A DNA stretch of 64,000 nucleotides from RPRB01 sp035519675. GTDB lineage: Bacteria > Myxococcota > Myxococcia > Myxococcales > Myxococcaceae. The translations under genes were made by a program, and so were the position numbers. How positions within the stretch are numbered: position 1 is the first letter of the stretch; every line of letters begins with the position of its first letter. Where the stretch lies: NCBI GenBank assembly GCA_035519675.1, contig DATIWB010000005.1, positions 8,690-72,689 of the forward strand. The letters are read 5' to 3'. This document shows, in pieces, positions 26,080-34,500 of this stretch. Under the pieces are notes generated by a model. The model was not told where the DNA came from, searched no databases, and was given only the letters and a program-made list of their open reading frames with translations.

Positions 26080-27528
26080 GTGGAGCTGCTGCTCGTTCTC
26101 GGGATTCCCCTGCTCGGCGCCGCGGTGCTGGCGGTGGTCGGCGCGCGCCGTCACGCGGCCGAGGTGAACGCCGGGATGAGCCTGGCCACGCTGGGGGCGG
26201 CGGCGATGCTCGTCCTCCGGGTCATCCGCCACGGACCGATGCTGGTCTGGCGCGAGCAGTTCTTCATCGACCCGTTCAACGTCTTCCTGGTGGCGCTCAC
26301 CGCCTTCGTGGGGTTCACCACCGCGCTCTTCTCGCGTCCCTACATGCGCATCGAGGAGCACAAGGGTCGGATCACCCCGCGCCGCCTGCGGCTGTACCAC
26401 AGCATGTACCAGCTCTTCATGGCGGCGATGCTGCTGGCGCTGCTGACCAACAACATGGGGATCCTCTGGGTGGCGATGGAGGCGGCGACCCTCTCCACCG
26501 TCCTCCTGGTCTCGCTCTACCGGACCCGGGCCAGCCTGGAGGCGGCCTGGAAGTACTTCATCCTCTGCGGAGTGGGGATCGCCCAGGCGCTCTTCGGGAC
26601 CATCCTTCTCTACTTCGCCGCGGAGGGGCTGCTGGGCGCGGAGGGGATGACGGCCCTCCTCTGGACCCATCTCGACGGCGTCAAGGCGCACCTCGAGCCG
26701 ACGGTGATCGCGCTGGCCTTCGTGTTCCTCCTGGTGGGCTACGGGACGAAGGTCGGTCTGGCGCCGCTGCACAACTGGTTGCCCGACGCCCACGCCGAGG
26801 GCCCGACCCCGGTCTCGGCGGTGCTCTCGGGGTTGCTGCTCAACGTGGCGCTCTACGCGGTGATCCGCTGCAAGGTGCTGGCCGAGGGGTCCCTCCATCA
26901 GCTCCCCGGCCGGATGCTGATGGGTTTCGGGCTGCTCTCGGCGATCCTGGCGGCGTTCTTCCTCTGGCGCCAGCGGGACATCAAGCGGCTCTTCGCCTAC
27001 TCGTCGATCGAGCACATGGGAATCGTGACCTTCGCCTTCGGGATGGGCGGGCCGGTGGCGAACTTCGCGGCGCTCCTCCACATGACGGTGCACTCGCTGA
27101 CCAAGTCGGCGATCTTCTTCGCCGCCGGTCACGCCACGCAGACCGCCGGCACTCAGCGGATGGACGGCATCCGCGGTCTGCTGGTGCTGAGCCCGACGAT
27201 CGGCTGGGGCCTGATGCTGGGGGCGCTGGCCATCCTCGGGCTCCCTCCCTTCGGGGTCTTCGCCAGCGAGTTCCTGATCCTCACCACCGCGATGCGCGAT
27301 CACCCCTGGGCGACGCCGATCCTCCTCGCCGCGCTGGGGGTGGCCTTCGCGGCGATCTTCGGCCGGGTGCAGCCGATGGTCTTCGGGGAGACACACGGCC
27401 GGCCCCTGCCGCACTCGCCGGCACTGCTCCCGGTGTTCGTCCACCTGGCGATGGTGCTGCTCCTCGGCCTCTACATGCCGCCGGCTCTGGCCGAGTGGTA
27501 CCGCCTGGCGGCGCGGTTGATCGGCTGA
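26080..27528 (+). CDS. hyfF: Ehr complex membrane subunit, HyfF/NuoN-like antiporter
   Basis: 482 residues from GTG 26080, 1 base after hyfE. Second antiporter-type subunit: WVAMEAATLSTVLLV (membrane Glu), GYGTKVGLAPLHNWLPDAHAEGPTPVSA (channel Lys and amphipathic helix) and IKRLFAYSSIEHMG. Length and motifs match HyfF. HyfD, a third antiporter in E. coli hydrogenase-4, is absent, so this arm has two pumps. Confidence 0.9.
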   Translation: MELLLVLGIPLLGAAVLAVVGARRHAAEVNAGMSLATLGAAAMLVLRVIRHGPMLVWREQFFIDPFNVFLVALTAFVGFTTALFSRPYMRIEEHKGRITPRRLRLYHSMYQLFMAAMLLALLTNNMGILWVAMEAATLSTVLLVSLYRTRASLEAAWKYFILCGVGIAQALFGTILLYFAAEGLLGAEGMTALLWTHLDGVKAHLEPTVIALAFVFLLVGYGTKVGLAPLHNWLPDAHAEGPTPVSAVLSGLLLNVALYAVIRCKVLAEGSLHQLPGRMLMGFGLLSAILAAFFLWRQRDIKRLFAYSSIEHMGIVTFAFGMGGPVANFAALLHMTVHSLTKSAIFFAAGHATQTAGTQRMDGIRGLLVLSPTIGWGLMLGALAILGLPPFGVFASEFLILTTAMRDHPWATPILLAALGVAFAAIFGRVQPMVFGETHGRPLPHSPALLPVFVHLAMVLLLGLYMPPALAEWYRLAARLIG

Positions 27529-27531
27529 GCG

Positions 27532-29079
27532 ATGGCACCTGCGACCTCAGCGGTGAAGGGAGTGCCGCTCCTGGCCAACGTCCGGGGCAGGCGCCTCCTC
27601 GCTCTCGAGCGCGACCAGTGGAGCGGAATGGCCGAGTCGATGAAGGCCGGTGGAGCGGGGCTCCTGGCCCTGTGGGGCACCGACGATCGCGACCGGGACG
27701 GGCGCTTCCGGGTCCACGCGGCGTACCTTTTGCCCGGCGAGGTGGTGCTCGTCGAGCATCCCCTGTCCCCCGGAGACGAGAGCTACCCGAGCCTGGCGCC
27801 GCTCTTTCCGGTGGCGGGGCGGCTGGAGCGCGCGGTTGCCGATCTCCTGGGCCTGCGCGCCGAGGGAGGCGACGGGCGGGGATGGCTCCGGCACGGAGGC
27901 TGGCCGGAGACCGTCTTTCCCCTGCGGAGAGACAGCGCCGCGACCGGGAACTTCCCCCGCTCCTCGGTGGCGTACCCGTTCGTCGCCGTGACCGGGGATG
28001 GGGTGCACGAGATTCCGGTCGGCCCGGTCCACGCTGGAATCATCGAGCCGGGCAACTTCCGCTTCTCCGTGGTGGGGGAGAAGGTCCTCCGGCTGGAGCA
28101 GCGCCTGGGCTACACCCACAAGGGAGTGGCGAAGCGGTTCGAGCAGCTCTCGCAGCAGGATGGCCACCGGCTCGCCGCGCGCCTCTCGGGCGACTCGGCA
28201 GTCGCCTTCTCCTGGGCGTACTGCGCGGCGCTGGAGACCCTCACCGGTACCGCCGTGCCGCCCCGCGCGGCGGCGTTGCGGGCGCTGGCGCTGGAGCGGG
28301 AGCGAATCGCCAATCACCTCGGCGACCTGGGAGCGCTGGGCAACGACGCGGGGTTCGGCCTCGGGCTCGCCCAGTTCTCCCGGCTCAAGGAGGATCTCCT
28401 CCGGGCCAACGCGGCTGCGCTGGATGCCCGCTACCTGCTGGATCTCGTGGTCCCCGGAGGCGTGGCCAGCGACATCGGCCGGGAGAGTCGGAACGCCCTG
28501 ATCCAGCAGCTGGTTCCGCTGCAGACCGCGGTCGTCGAGCTGCGCACCCTCTACGACGAGCATCCTGGGCTGCAGGATCGCTTTCGCGACGCGGGCCGAC
28601 TGGACCGGGCGCTGGCGGAGAAGCTCGGCGCGGTGGGCCTGGCCGCGCGCGCCTCGGGCATCCAGCGCGACCTCCGGCGGGACCTGCCCTGGCCTCCCTA
28701 CGACGCGCTGGATCCGAAGGTCGTGGTCCAGAGCACGGGCGACGTGGCCGCGCGGGTGCAGGTGAGATTCGGCGAGCTGCTGGAGTCGATCCGGCTCAGC
28801 CGGGCGCTGCTGGAAGGGTTGCCGGAGGGCGCGGTCCGCGTCGAGATCCCCTTCGCGCCGGGGGATCGCCTGGGGCTGGGGGCGATCGAGGGCTGGCGCG
28901 GGCCGGTGCTGATCGCGCTTCACACCGGGGCGGAGGGCACCATCCGGCGCTGCCACGCCCACGATCCGTCGTGGCAGAACTGGCCGCTGCTGGAGCATGC
29001 CATCCTCGACAACATCGTCCCGGACTTCCCGCTGATCAACAAGTCGTTCAACCTCTCCTACAGCGGGCACGACGGGTGA
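27532..29079 (+). CDS. hyfG: Ehr complex large subunit lacking all Ni-Fe cysteines
   Basis: 515 residues. N-terminal NuoC-like part (about 1-125), then a NuoD/HyfG-type catalytic fold: VGPVHAGIIEPGNFRFSVVGE, LEQRLGYTHKGVAKRFEQ, ERERIANHLGDLG. In group 4 hydrogenases the next block is ERxCGICSxAHxxxxC; here it is ARLSGDSAVAFSWAYC, with Ser219 and Ser222 where the first two Ni-Fe cysteines should be. At the end, DPCxxC is replaced by NLSYSG (Ser509, Gly512). So no Ni-Fe site can form and it is not a hydrogenase. This defines an Ehr (energy-converting hydrogenase related) complex; its electron donor and acceptor are unknown. It sits 3 bases after hyfF and 8 bases before hyfI. Confidence 0.88.
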   Translation: MAPATSAVKGVPLLANVRGRRLLALERDQWSGMAESMKAGGAGLLALWGTDDRDRDGRFRVHAAYLLPGEVVLVEHPLSPGDESYPSLAPLFPVAGRLERAVADLLGLRAEGGDGRGWLRHGGWPETVFPLRRDSAATGNFPRSSVAYPFVAVTGDGVHEIPVGPVHAGIIEPGNFRFSVVGEKVLRLEQRLGYTHKGVAKRFEQLSQQDGHRLAARLSGDSAVAFSWAYCAALETLTGTAVPPRAAALRALALERERIANHLGDLGALGNDAGFGLGLAQFSRLKEDLLRANAAALDARYLLDLVVPGGVASDIGRESRNALIQQLVPLQTAVVELRTLYDEHPGLQDRFRDAGRLDRALAEKLGAVGLAARASGIQRDLRRDLPWPPYDALDPKVVVQSTGDVAARVQVRFGELLESIRLSRALLEGLPEGAVRVEIPFAPGDRLGLGAIEGWRGPVLIALHTGAEGTIRRCHAHDPSWQNWPLLEHAILDNIVPDFPLINKSFNLSYSGHDG

Positions 29080-29087
29080 GGTGATCG

Positions 29088-29615
29088 ATGTTCGACCTGT
29101 TCAGACGCATCCTTCGCACCGGAGTGCTGAGCGAGCCCCTGCCTGCACCGGCCGGGCTGCCGGTCGACGAGCGCCGGATCCAGGAGGAGCTGCTGGCGGT
29201 GCTCGGCCGTGCGCTGTGTATTCGCCAGGTCGACGCCGGCTCGTGCAACGGATGCGAGCTGGAGATCCACGCGCTGAACAACCCCTATTACAACCTCGAG
29301 GGAGCGGGCATCCGCTTCGTGGCCAGCCCCCGGCACGCAGATCTCTTGCTGGTGACCGGGCCCGTCTCGGTGAACATGGAGGAGGCGCTTCGTCGCACGT
29401 ACGCGGCCACGCCGGACCCGAAGCTGGTGGTGGCGGTGGGGGACTGCGGCGCCTGCGGCGGAATCTTCGGCGAGAGCTACGCCAGCCTGGGAGGCGTGGC
29501 AAAGGTGATTCCGGTGGATGTGACGGTTCCCGGATGTCCGCCGAGCCCGATCGCCATCCTGCAGGGGATCCTCGCCGCGACCCGCAAGGTTCCACCGCGC
29601 TCGGAGCGCGCCTAG
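29088..29615 (+). CDS. hyfI: Ehr complex small subunit, HyfI/NuoB-like iron-sulfur protein
   Basis: 175 residues from ATG 29088. The [4Fe-4S] ligands of the NuoB/HyfI family are intact: Cys53 and Cys56 in DAGSCNGCELEIHAL, Cys120 in VGDCGACGG and Cys150 in VPGCPPSP. The N2-type cluster should therefore be formed, in contrast to the large subunit. The stop TAG lies inside the left arm of a palindromic element. No polyferredoxin (HyfA/HyfH) gene follows, so the complex seems to have a minimal six-subunit form. Confidence 0.9.
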   Translation: MFDLFRRILRTGVLSEPLPAPAGLPVDERRIQEELLAVLGRALCIRQVDAGSCNGCELEIHALNNPYYNLEGAGIRFVASPRHADLLLVTGPVSVNMEEALRRTYAATPDPKLVVAVGDCGACGGIFGESYASLGGVAKVIPVDVTVPGCPPSPIAILQGILAATRKVPPRSERA

Positions 29616-29797
29616 TGCCTCGACCGGGGTGTACTGACCGCTGCGCTGGCCGATCCTCTTGCTGCGACGCGCAGACTCGTCCCTACGCTGCTCGACGTGC
29701 CGACGGGCACGCCTCCGCTGCTCGGTCCTCGTGTGCGCCGTCTCGCTTCGGTCTCTGCCATCTCGCTGTGCTCACTGCACCCCGGTCGAGGCACTAG
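29612..29797. repeat. 186-bp palindromic element with perfect 20-bp inverted ends
   Basis: The ends are CTAGTGCCTCGACCGGGGTG (29612-29631) and its exact complement (29778-29797). The centre is another perfect hairpin, CGTGCCGACGGGCACG at 29696-29711, nearly at the midpoint, and the arms in between are imperfectly complementary. The TAG in each arm is the stop codon of the adjacent convergent gene (hyfI ends at 29615; the minus-strand lipoprotein ends at 29794). No target-site duplication and no ORF inside. It may be a MITE-like or REP-like element, or a bidirectional transcription terminator. Confidence 0.72.
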
Positions 29798-30189
29798 CGT
29801 GAGATCCTGCCCGGAGACGGCCTCGCCGACTCCAGAGCAGTCCGACAGGCGGCGGTCCGCTGGTATCCCGCGACCGCCGATGCCGTGAAGAGGGTGCCCG
29901 TCGCTGCGCCTCCGATGATGGCATACACCCCCGCGGTAGAAGAGGCGTCCTGGAAGCCCGAGAAGGCCGAGGCGGCGAAGATCCCGGCGCCGACCAGGGC
30001 CAGTGACAGTGTGGCCAGGGCGGTGTCCACTGCCGGCGCGGCAACGGAGGACGTGCACTCGAGCGAGGGGGCTCCGGACGGCTGCGCGTACCGGCCTGGC
30101 TCCGGCCCACGAGTGAAGATGAAGGAGCAACCGGGGCTCGTCGTCGCGAGGGCGATGATCACTGCGATGCGCTGTCCAGGGATGCCCAT
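29794..30189 (-). CDS. Small lipoprotein with two hydrophobic segments
   Basis: 131 residues from ATG 30189 (MGIPGQRIAVIIALATTSPGC; a GTG/ATG upstream is possible). After the signal-like start come SFIFTRGPEP, ECTSSVAAPAVDTALATL and two hydrophobic stretches, ending in AGYQRTAACRTALES. The same order of elements is found in the protein at 45735-46211, so the two are distant paralogues of a small lipoprotein family common in myxobacteria. Function unknown. Confidence 0.66.
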   Translation of the reverse strand: MGIPGQRIAVIIALATTSPGCSFIFTRGPEPGRYAQPSGAPSLECTSSVAAPAVDTALATLSLALVGAGIFAASAFSGFQDASSTAGVYAIIGGAATGTLFTASAVAGYQRTAACRTALESARPSPGRISR

Positions 30190-30333
30190 GATGCGAAGCT
30201 CGCGGTTGCATCCGCTGAGCCACATGGAGATCTCGAGTCCGGGAAGAGGCCTCGCTCCGGGCAGCGCTCATTCGCTGTGCGGCGTGCTGCGCAGCTCTGC
30301 AATCAGCTGCGCAGCTTCGCGAACGCCCCCCCC

Positions 30334-31176
30334 TCAACGCCGGCCGCTGAAGGAGAAGCGGATCGCGTACTCGGTCTCGAACGGCTCCCGCTCGAAGGTG
30401 GCCGGGGCGAACCTGGCGCGGGTCAGCTGCTCGATGAACCATCGGCCGGGGGCCGAGTCGGGTCCGCGGCAGTCGTGGGCGTGCCCGGTCACCGAGACCC
30501 AGCAGATGACCTCCCCTTCCGCTCCGATGACACCCTCGAGGGGTGTTGGAGGCACCTCATCCAGAAGGCGAGGGGCCTGAAACGACTCATCGAGCCGACC
30601 GCAGGCGGCAGTCTGGCCGCCGGCACACGCAGCGCCCAGCAGTCGACTGGCCCGGTGCGGGTCGCGAGTCCCCCCATCCGGCGCGAGGAGGGCGAGCGCC
30701 GCGGCCAGACATCCCGCGCCGTTGCTGCCTTTGCATGCCTCCACCTCCCCGGATTCGAGGGGTGGACGCCAGCTTCCCGTGCGCTCGGTGATGGCGGGGA
30801 TGTCGAAGCGAAAGTTGAAGATGTAAGAGATGCGGACCGGCGTGCCGCCGTAGGTGGCGGGAGCGAAAGAGGCGCTCTCCAGCTTGCCAATCACCCAGGA
30901 GTCGAAGCCGGGGAGGGATTTGAGCGTCTGACAGTCCTGGACCAGGCCCTGCTCGGTGAGGACGCACCGGACGCTGAGCGTTCCCGTCACCCGGTGAGCC
31001 GTTGCCTGCGGTGGATACGACCAGTCGATGGGTGTCACCGGATGGGGCTCGGTCATCCCCGCGGGAAAGCCGGGCGGGTTCTCGGCGGCGTGGTGAAGAC
31101 ACCCGAACGCGAGCGGCGCACCGACCGCGAACCAGCTCCACGGCGCGAGAATCCACCTGACTCGCCAAGGCTGCAT
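30334..31176 (-). CDS. Putative lipoprotein with two TonB-C-like domains
   Basis: 280 residues. A signal region ends at APLAFGC, a probable lipobox. Residues about 50-125 form a TonB-C-terminal-like fold (VTGTLSVRCVLTEQGLVQDC ... SASFAPATYGGTPVRISYIF). A Cys-rich segment (SNGAGCLAAALALL ... ACAGGQTAACGRL) resembles Sel1-like repeats. The end (VIGAEGEVICWVSVTGHAHDC ... ARFAPATFEREPFETEYAIRF) is a second TonB-C-like unit. There is no N-terminal membrane helix plus Pro-rich linker, so it is not an ordinary energy transducer; it may be a periplasmic adaptor. Confidence 0.72.
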   Translation of the reverse strand: MQPWRVRWILAPWSWFAVGAPLAFGCLHHAAENPPGFPAGMTEPHPVTPIDWSYPPQATAHRVTGTLSVRCVLTEQGLVQDCQTLKSLPGFDSWVIGKLESASFAPATYGGTPVRISYIFNFRFDIPAITERTGSWRPPLESGEVEACKGSNGAGCLAAALALLAPDGGTRDPHRASRLLGAACAGGQTAACGRLDESFQAPRLLDEVPPTPLEGVIGAEGEVICWVSVTGHAHDCRGPDSAPGRWFIEQLTRARFAPATFEREPFETEYAIRFSFSGRR

Positions 31177-31549
31177 CGGCCGACACCCAATGCGAGTCGC
31201 CAGGTCGACGTCTGATCCGACTCGCCTGAAGGACCGACCCTACCTCGAAGTCAGGCAGTCGGGCAGCCGCCCAGTGGCGCATTTCCGATGTCTCTCGCGA
31301 GGGGAGCCGGCATGGGCCCGAGCATGTCCGTGCCGGTCCTGGCATCTCGAACGGGAAGCCCCTCGGAACGCTCACCGGCGCTTCCACGAACGAGTGCGCT
31401 TGCCAGAGGAGTGGTCGGTAGGTCTGGACGCGGTGATCGGACGGAGCGGGGCGATGCGGTCCGGCCTGACCCAGGAACCGTTTCGTCCATTTCTCACGCG
31501 TTCCATGCGGGGCGGTGCTTGACTCGCCCGCCGTCCAGGGAGGTCCGCC
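31177..31549. other. Gap of 373 bp, nothing recognised
   Basis: Region between the divergent TonB-C-domain gene and the metzincin gene. I see no plausible ORF with family character, no RNA gene and no convincing promoter. GGGAGG just before 31550 is the ribosome site of the following gene. Confidence 0.4.
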
Positions 31550-34500
31550 ATGGGAACCGGCTGCTGTGCGCCGCGCGGTGCGCTCCTCGTCCCCGCCATC
31601 GGACTGACCCTCTGGGTCGCCGGAGCGCTCGTGCCGCCGGAGGCCGCCGCGCAGTGCCCGACCTTCGGTCCGCCCACTCCGTTCGGCGCCGCGGCGGGGA
31701 CGCTCGCCCCGGCGGACTACGACGTCGACGGCAACCCCGACCTCGCGGTGGGCGGCGTCGTGCTCTACGGCGATGGCGCGGGTGGCTTCGGCGCTCCGGT
31801 CAGCGTACTGAACATCTCTGCGCTGGCCGCGGTCGACCTGGGCGGCGTCGACCCTCCCGTCCCGGGAATCAACAACGCGGCACCGGAGCTGGTGGGGGTC
31901 TCCACGGTCAACGGGAACGCCGCCGTGGGCCTGGGCTCGGGGAGCAGGGGCTTCCCCTTCCAGCTCCTGGCCGGCTTCCCGGTGGAGGCAGCTCCTCCGC
32001 GGGCCGCCGTCGCCGCGGATCTCAACGGGGACGGCATCCCGGAGCTGGTGATCGCCTACGGCAACCCGGTCAACGCGCTCTTCGTCTGGATCGGCACGAA
32101 CACGTCGACGAACTGGGTCAGCGAGATCCCGCCGCTCGAGATCAGCTTCGATGACCCGGTCGCCCTGGCGGCCGGCGACTTCGACGACGACGGTCGGATG
32201 GAGCTCCTGGCGCTCAGCCGTCGCTCCAACCTCGTCGCCGAGCTCAAGTTCACCGGACGCCGGACGTTCGTCTCTCAGAACGTCGCGATCTCCGGAGGCC
32301 CGACCGCCATGGCGGTGGCGGATCTCGACGGGGACGGGCTCCTGGACGTGGTGATCACCACCGGAAACGGGGAGCTGGTCTCGGCGCTGGGGACCGGAGC
32401 GATCGTCACCGGGGCCAACGGGGCGCCCGCGGCGTTCGGCTCGCTCGAGCGGGTGTCGCTGGGCGGTAACCCGCTCGGCGTCGTGCTCGGGGACGTCGAC
32501 GGGGACCGGCGGACTGATGCGGTGGTGGTGGACCGGGGAACGCAGCGGGTCATCCCGCTCATCGGCGACGGGAAGGGCGGCTTCACTCCGGGCACCGGGC
32601 TGCCCACCGGCTCACCCGCGCCGACCTCGGTGATGCTCGCCGACCTCGACCACGATGGCGCCCTGGACATCGTCTCCGGTGACGCGAGCGATGCCCATGT
32701 CTTCGTGCGCCACAACGGCTGCGCCGGAGCGGCGCTGGACCTCGAGGTCACCGGGATGGAGGTGACGCAGGGGATCCAGGATCTCGGGAACTCGGTGGTC
32801 CTGGTGGCGGACCGCCCCACCTTCGTCCGTGTTCACGTGAAGGCGGGTGCCCCCGTCGACGGCGTGACCGCCCGCCTGGCCCGGACCGACGGCAACGGCA
32901 CCGAGCTCGAGCGACCCCTCTGGCCGAGCAACCCGGGAGGCAGCATCACCGTCCGTGCCGCCCCCGACCGTTCCGAGCTCTCGCAATCGTTCCTCTTCGA
33001 GCTCCCTCCCGCCTGGACTGCTCAGGGAGTGCTCCACCTCACCGCGACCGTCAACCCCGACCACCTCCCCGGCGAGACGTCCTTCGCCAACAACGTCGCC
33101 TCCCGGGACGTGACCTTCCAGACCACCAATCCGATCAAGATCGAGCTGGTCAAGGTGAAGTTCTTCACCCGGGCCGGGCCGGACACCGGCTGCGGCCAGG
33201 ACTCGGTGCCTTCCGACGCCGATCTCGACCTCGCCGAGTCCGCGCTGAGGCGAGAGCTGCCGACGGCGAAGCTGGTCATCACCCGAGCCGCGGACGTCTG
33301 GGACTCAGGTCTGCAGCTCGACTGCACGCTCAACATTGCGCTGGGGGTCGACTCGGGAATGGTCCTCGACGCCTTCCGGACCGCCTTCGCCTCCGCGCCG
33401 CAGGACCGGATCCGTCTGGGCCTCGTCAAGCGAGACGCCTTCGGCGGCCTCGCCCCCGCGGGCTCCAGCTGGTTCGCCGTCGCGGAGGCTGGGATCGACC
33501 AGGTCGCGGTCCACGAGATCGGTCACACCCTGGGCCGGTTCCATACCGTGTCCCCGAACGGTCCGCCCTGCAGTCCGGCGCTCACCCCCACGCGGCTCGA
33601 CGCCTCGTATCCCTACCCCAGTGGCCTCATCGGCGGCCCGTCCGCGCAGCCCGACCGGTTCGTCGGCTTCGACCTGGGCGACGCGACCGCCGCCCGGTGG
33701 CCCATTCTCCGGCGCGTGGTGCCGCCGACGACGGGGGATCTGATGGGGTACTGCCAGCAGACCTGGTCCTCGGACTACACCTGGACCGGCAACCGCAACG
33801 GGATCAACGCCCACTTCACCCCCACCGACCCGAGCGGCGACTTCCTCCGCGTGACCGCCCGGCTCGATCCCTCGGGGGGCAAGCTCTCCGGGCTCGGGGC
33901 GGTACGATTGGGCAGCGTCGGAGCGCTCGCTCCGCCCTCGCCCGGGAAGTGGCACCTCCAGCTGCTGGACGGAAAGGACGTGGTGCTCTCCGACCACCGG
34001 TTCTCACCCACGCCGGACGCCGACGGCCCGGCGAGCGGGATCGAGGAGACGCTCGACTTCATGGCCGGGACGCGGAGCATCGTCGTCCTCGATCCCGGAG
34101 GCAGGCGGCTCGGCTCGCTCCCGGTCAGCGCCCATGCGCCGGGGGTCGGAAAGCTCACCCTCTCCACCGGGAAGGTGGTGCCCGCCTCGGGCCCGGTCGG
34201 CGTGCTCTGGTCTCCCTCGGACGCCGACGGCGACCCGCTCCTCGCGGATCTCCTCTGGAGCCGCGACGGCGGCAGCACCTTCGAGCCCATCGCCAGCGGG
34301 ATCGTCGGCTCGACCTACACCTTCGACGCCAGCCGGCTCTCCGGCACCGGGGGCAAGGCCAGCGGGATGCTGCGCGTCGTGGTTCGGGACCCGGTCCTGA
34401 CCGCGGTCACCGACCTGGGCGGAATCGTCGCCGCGGGCTCGCCCCCGCGCATCCGCATCCTCGCGCCGTTCGCCGGCCAGACCTACGTGCGCGGTCAGAC

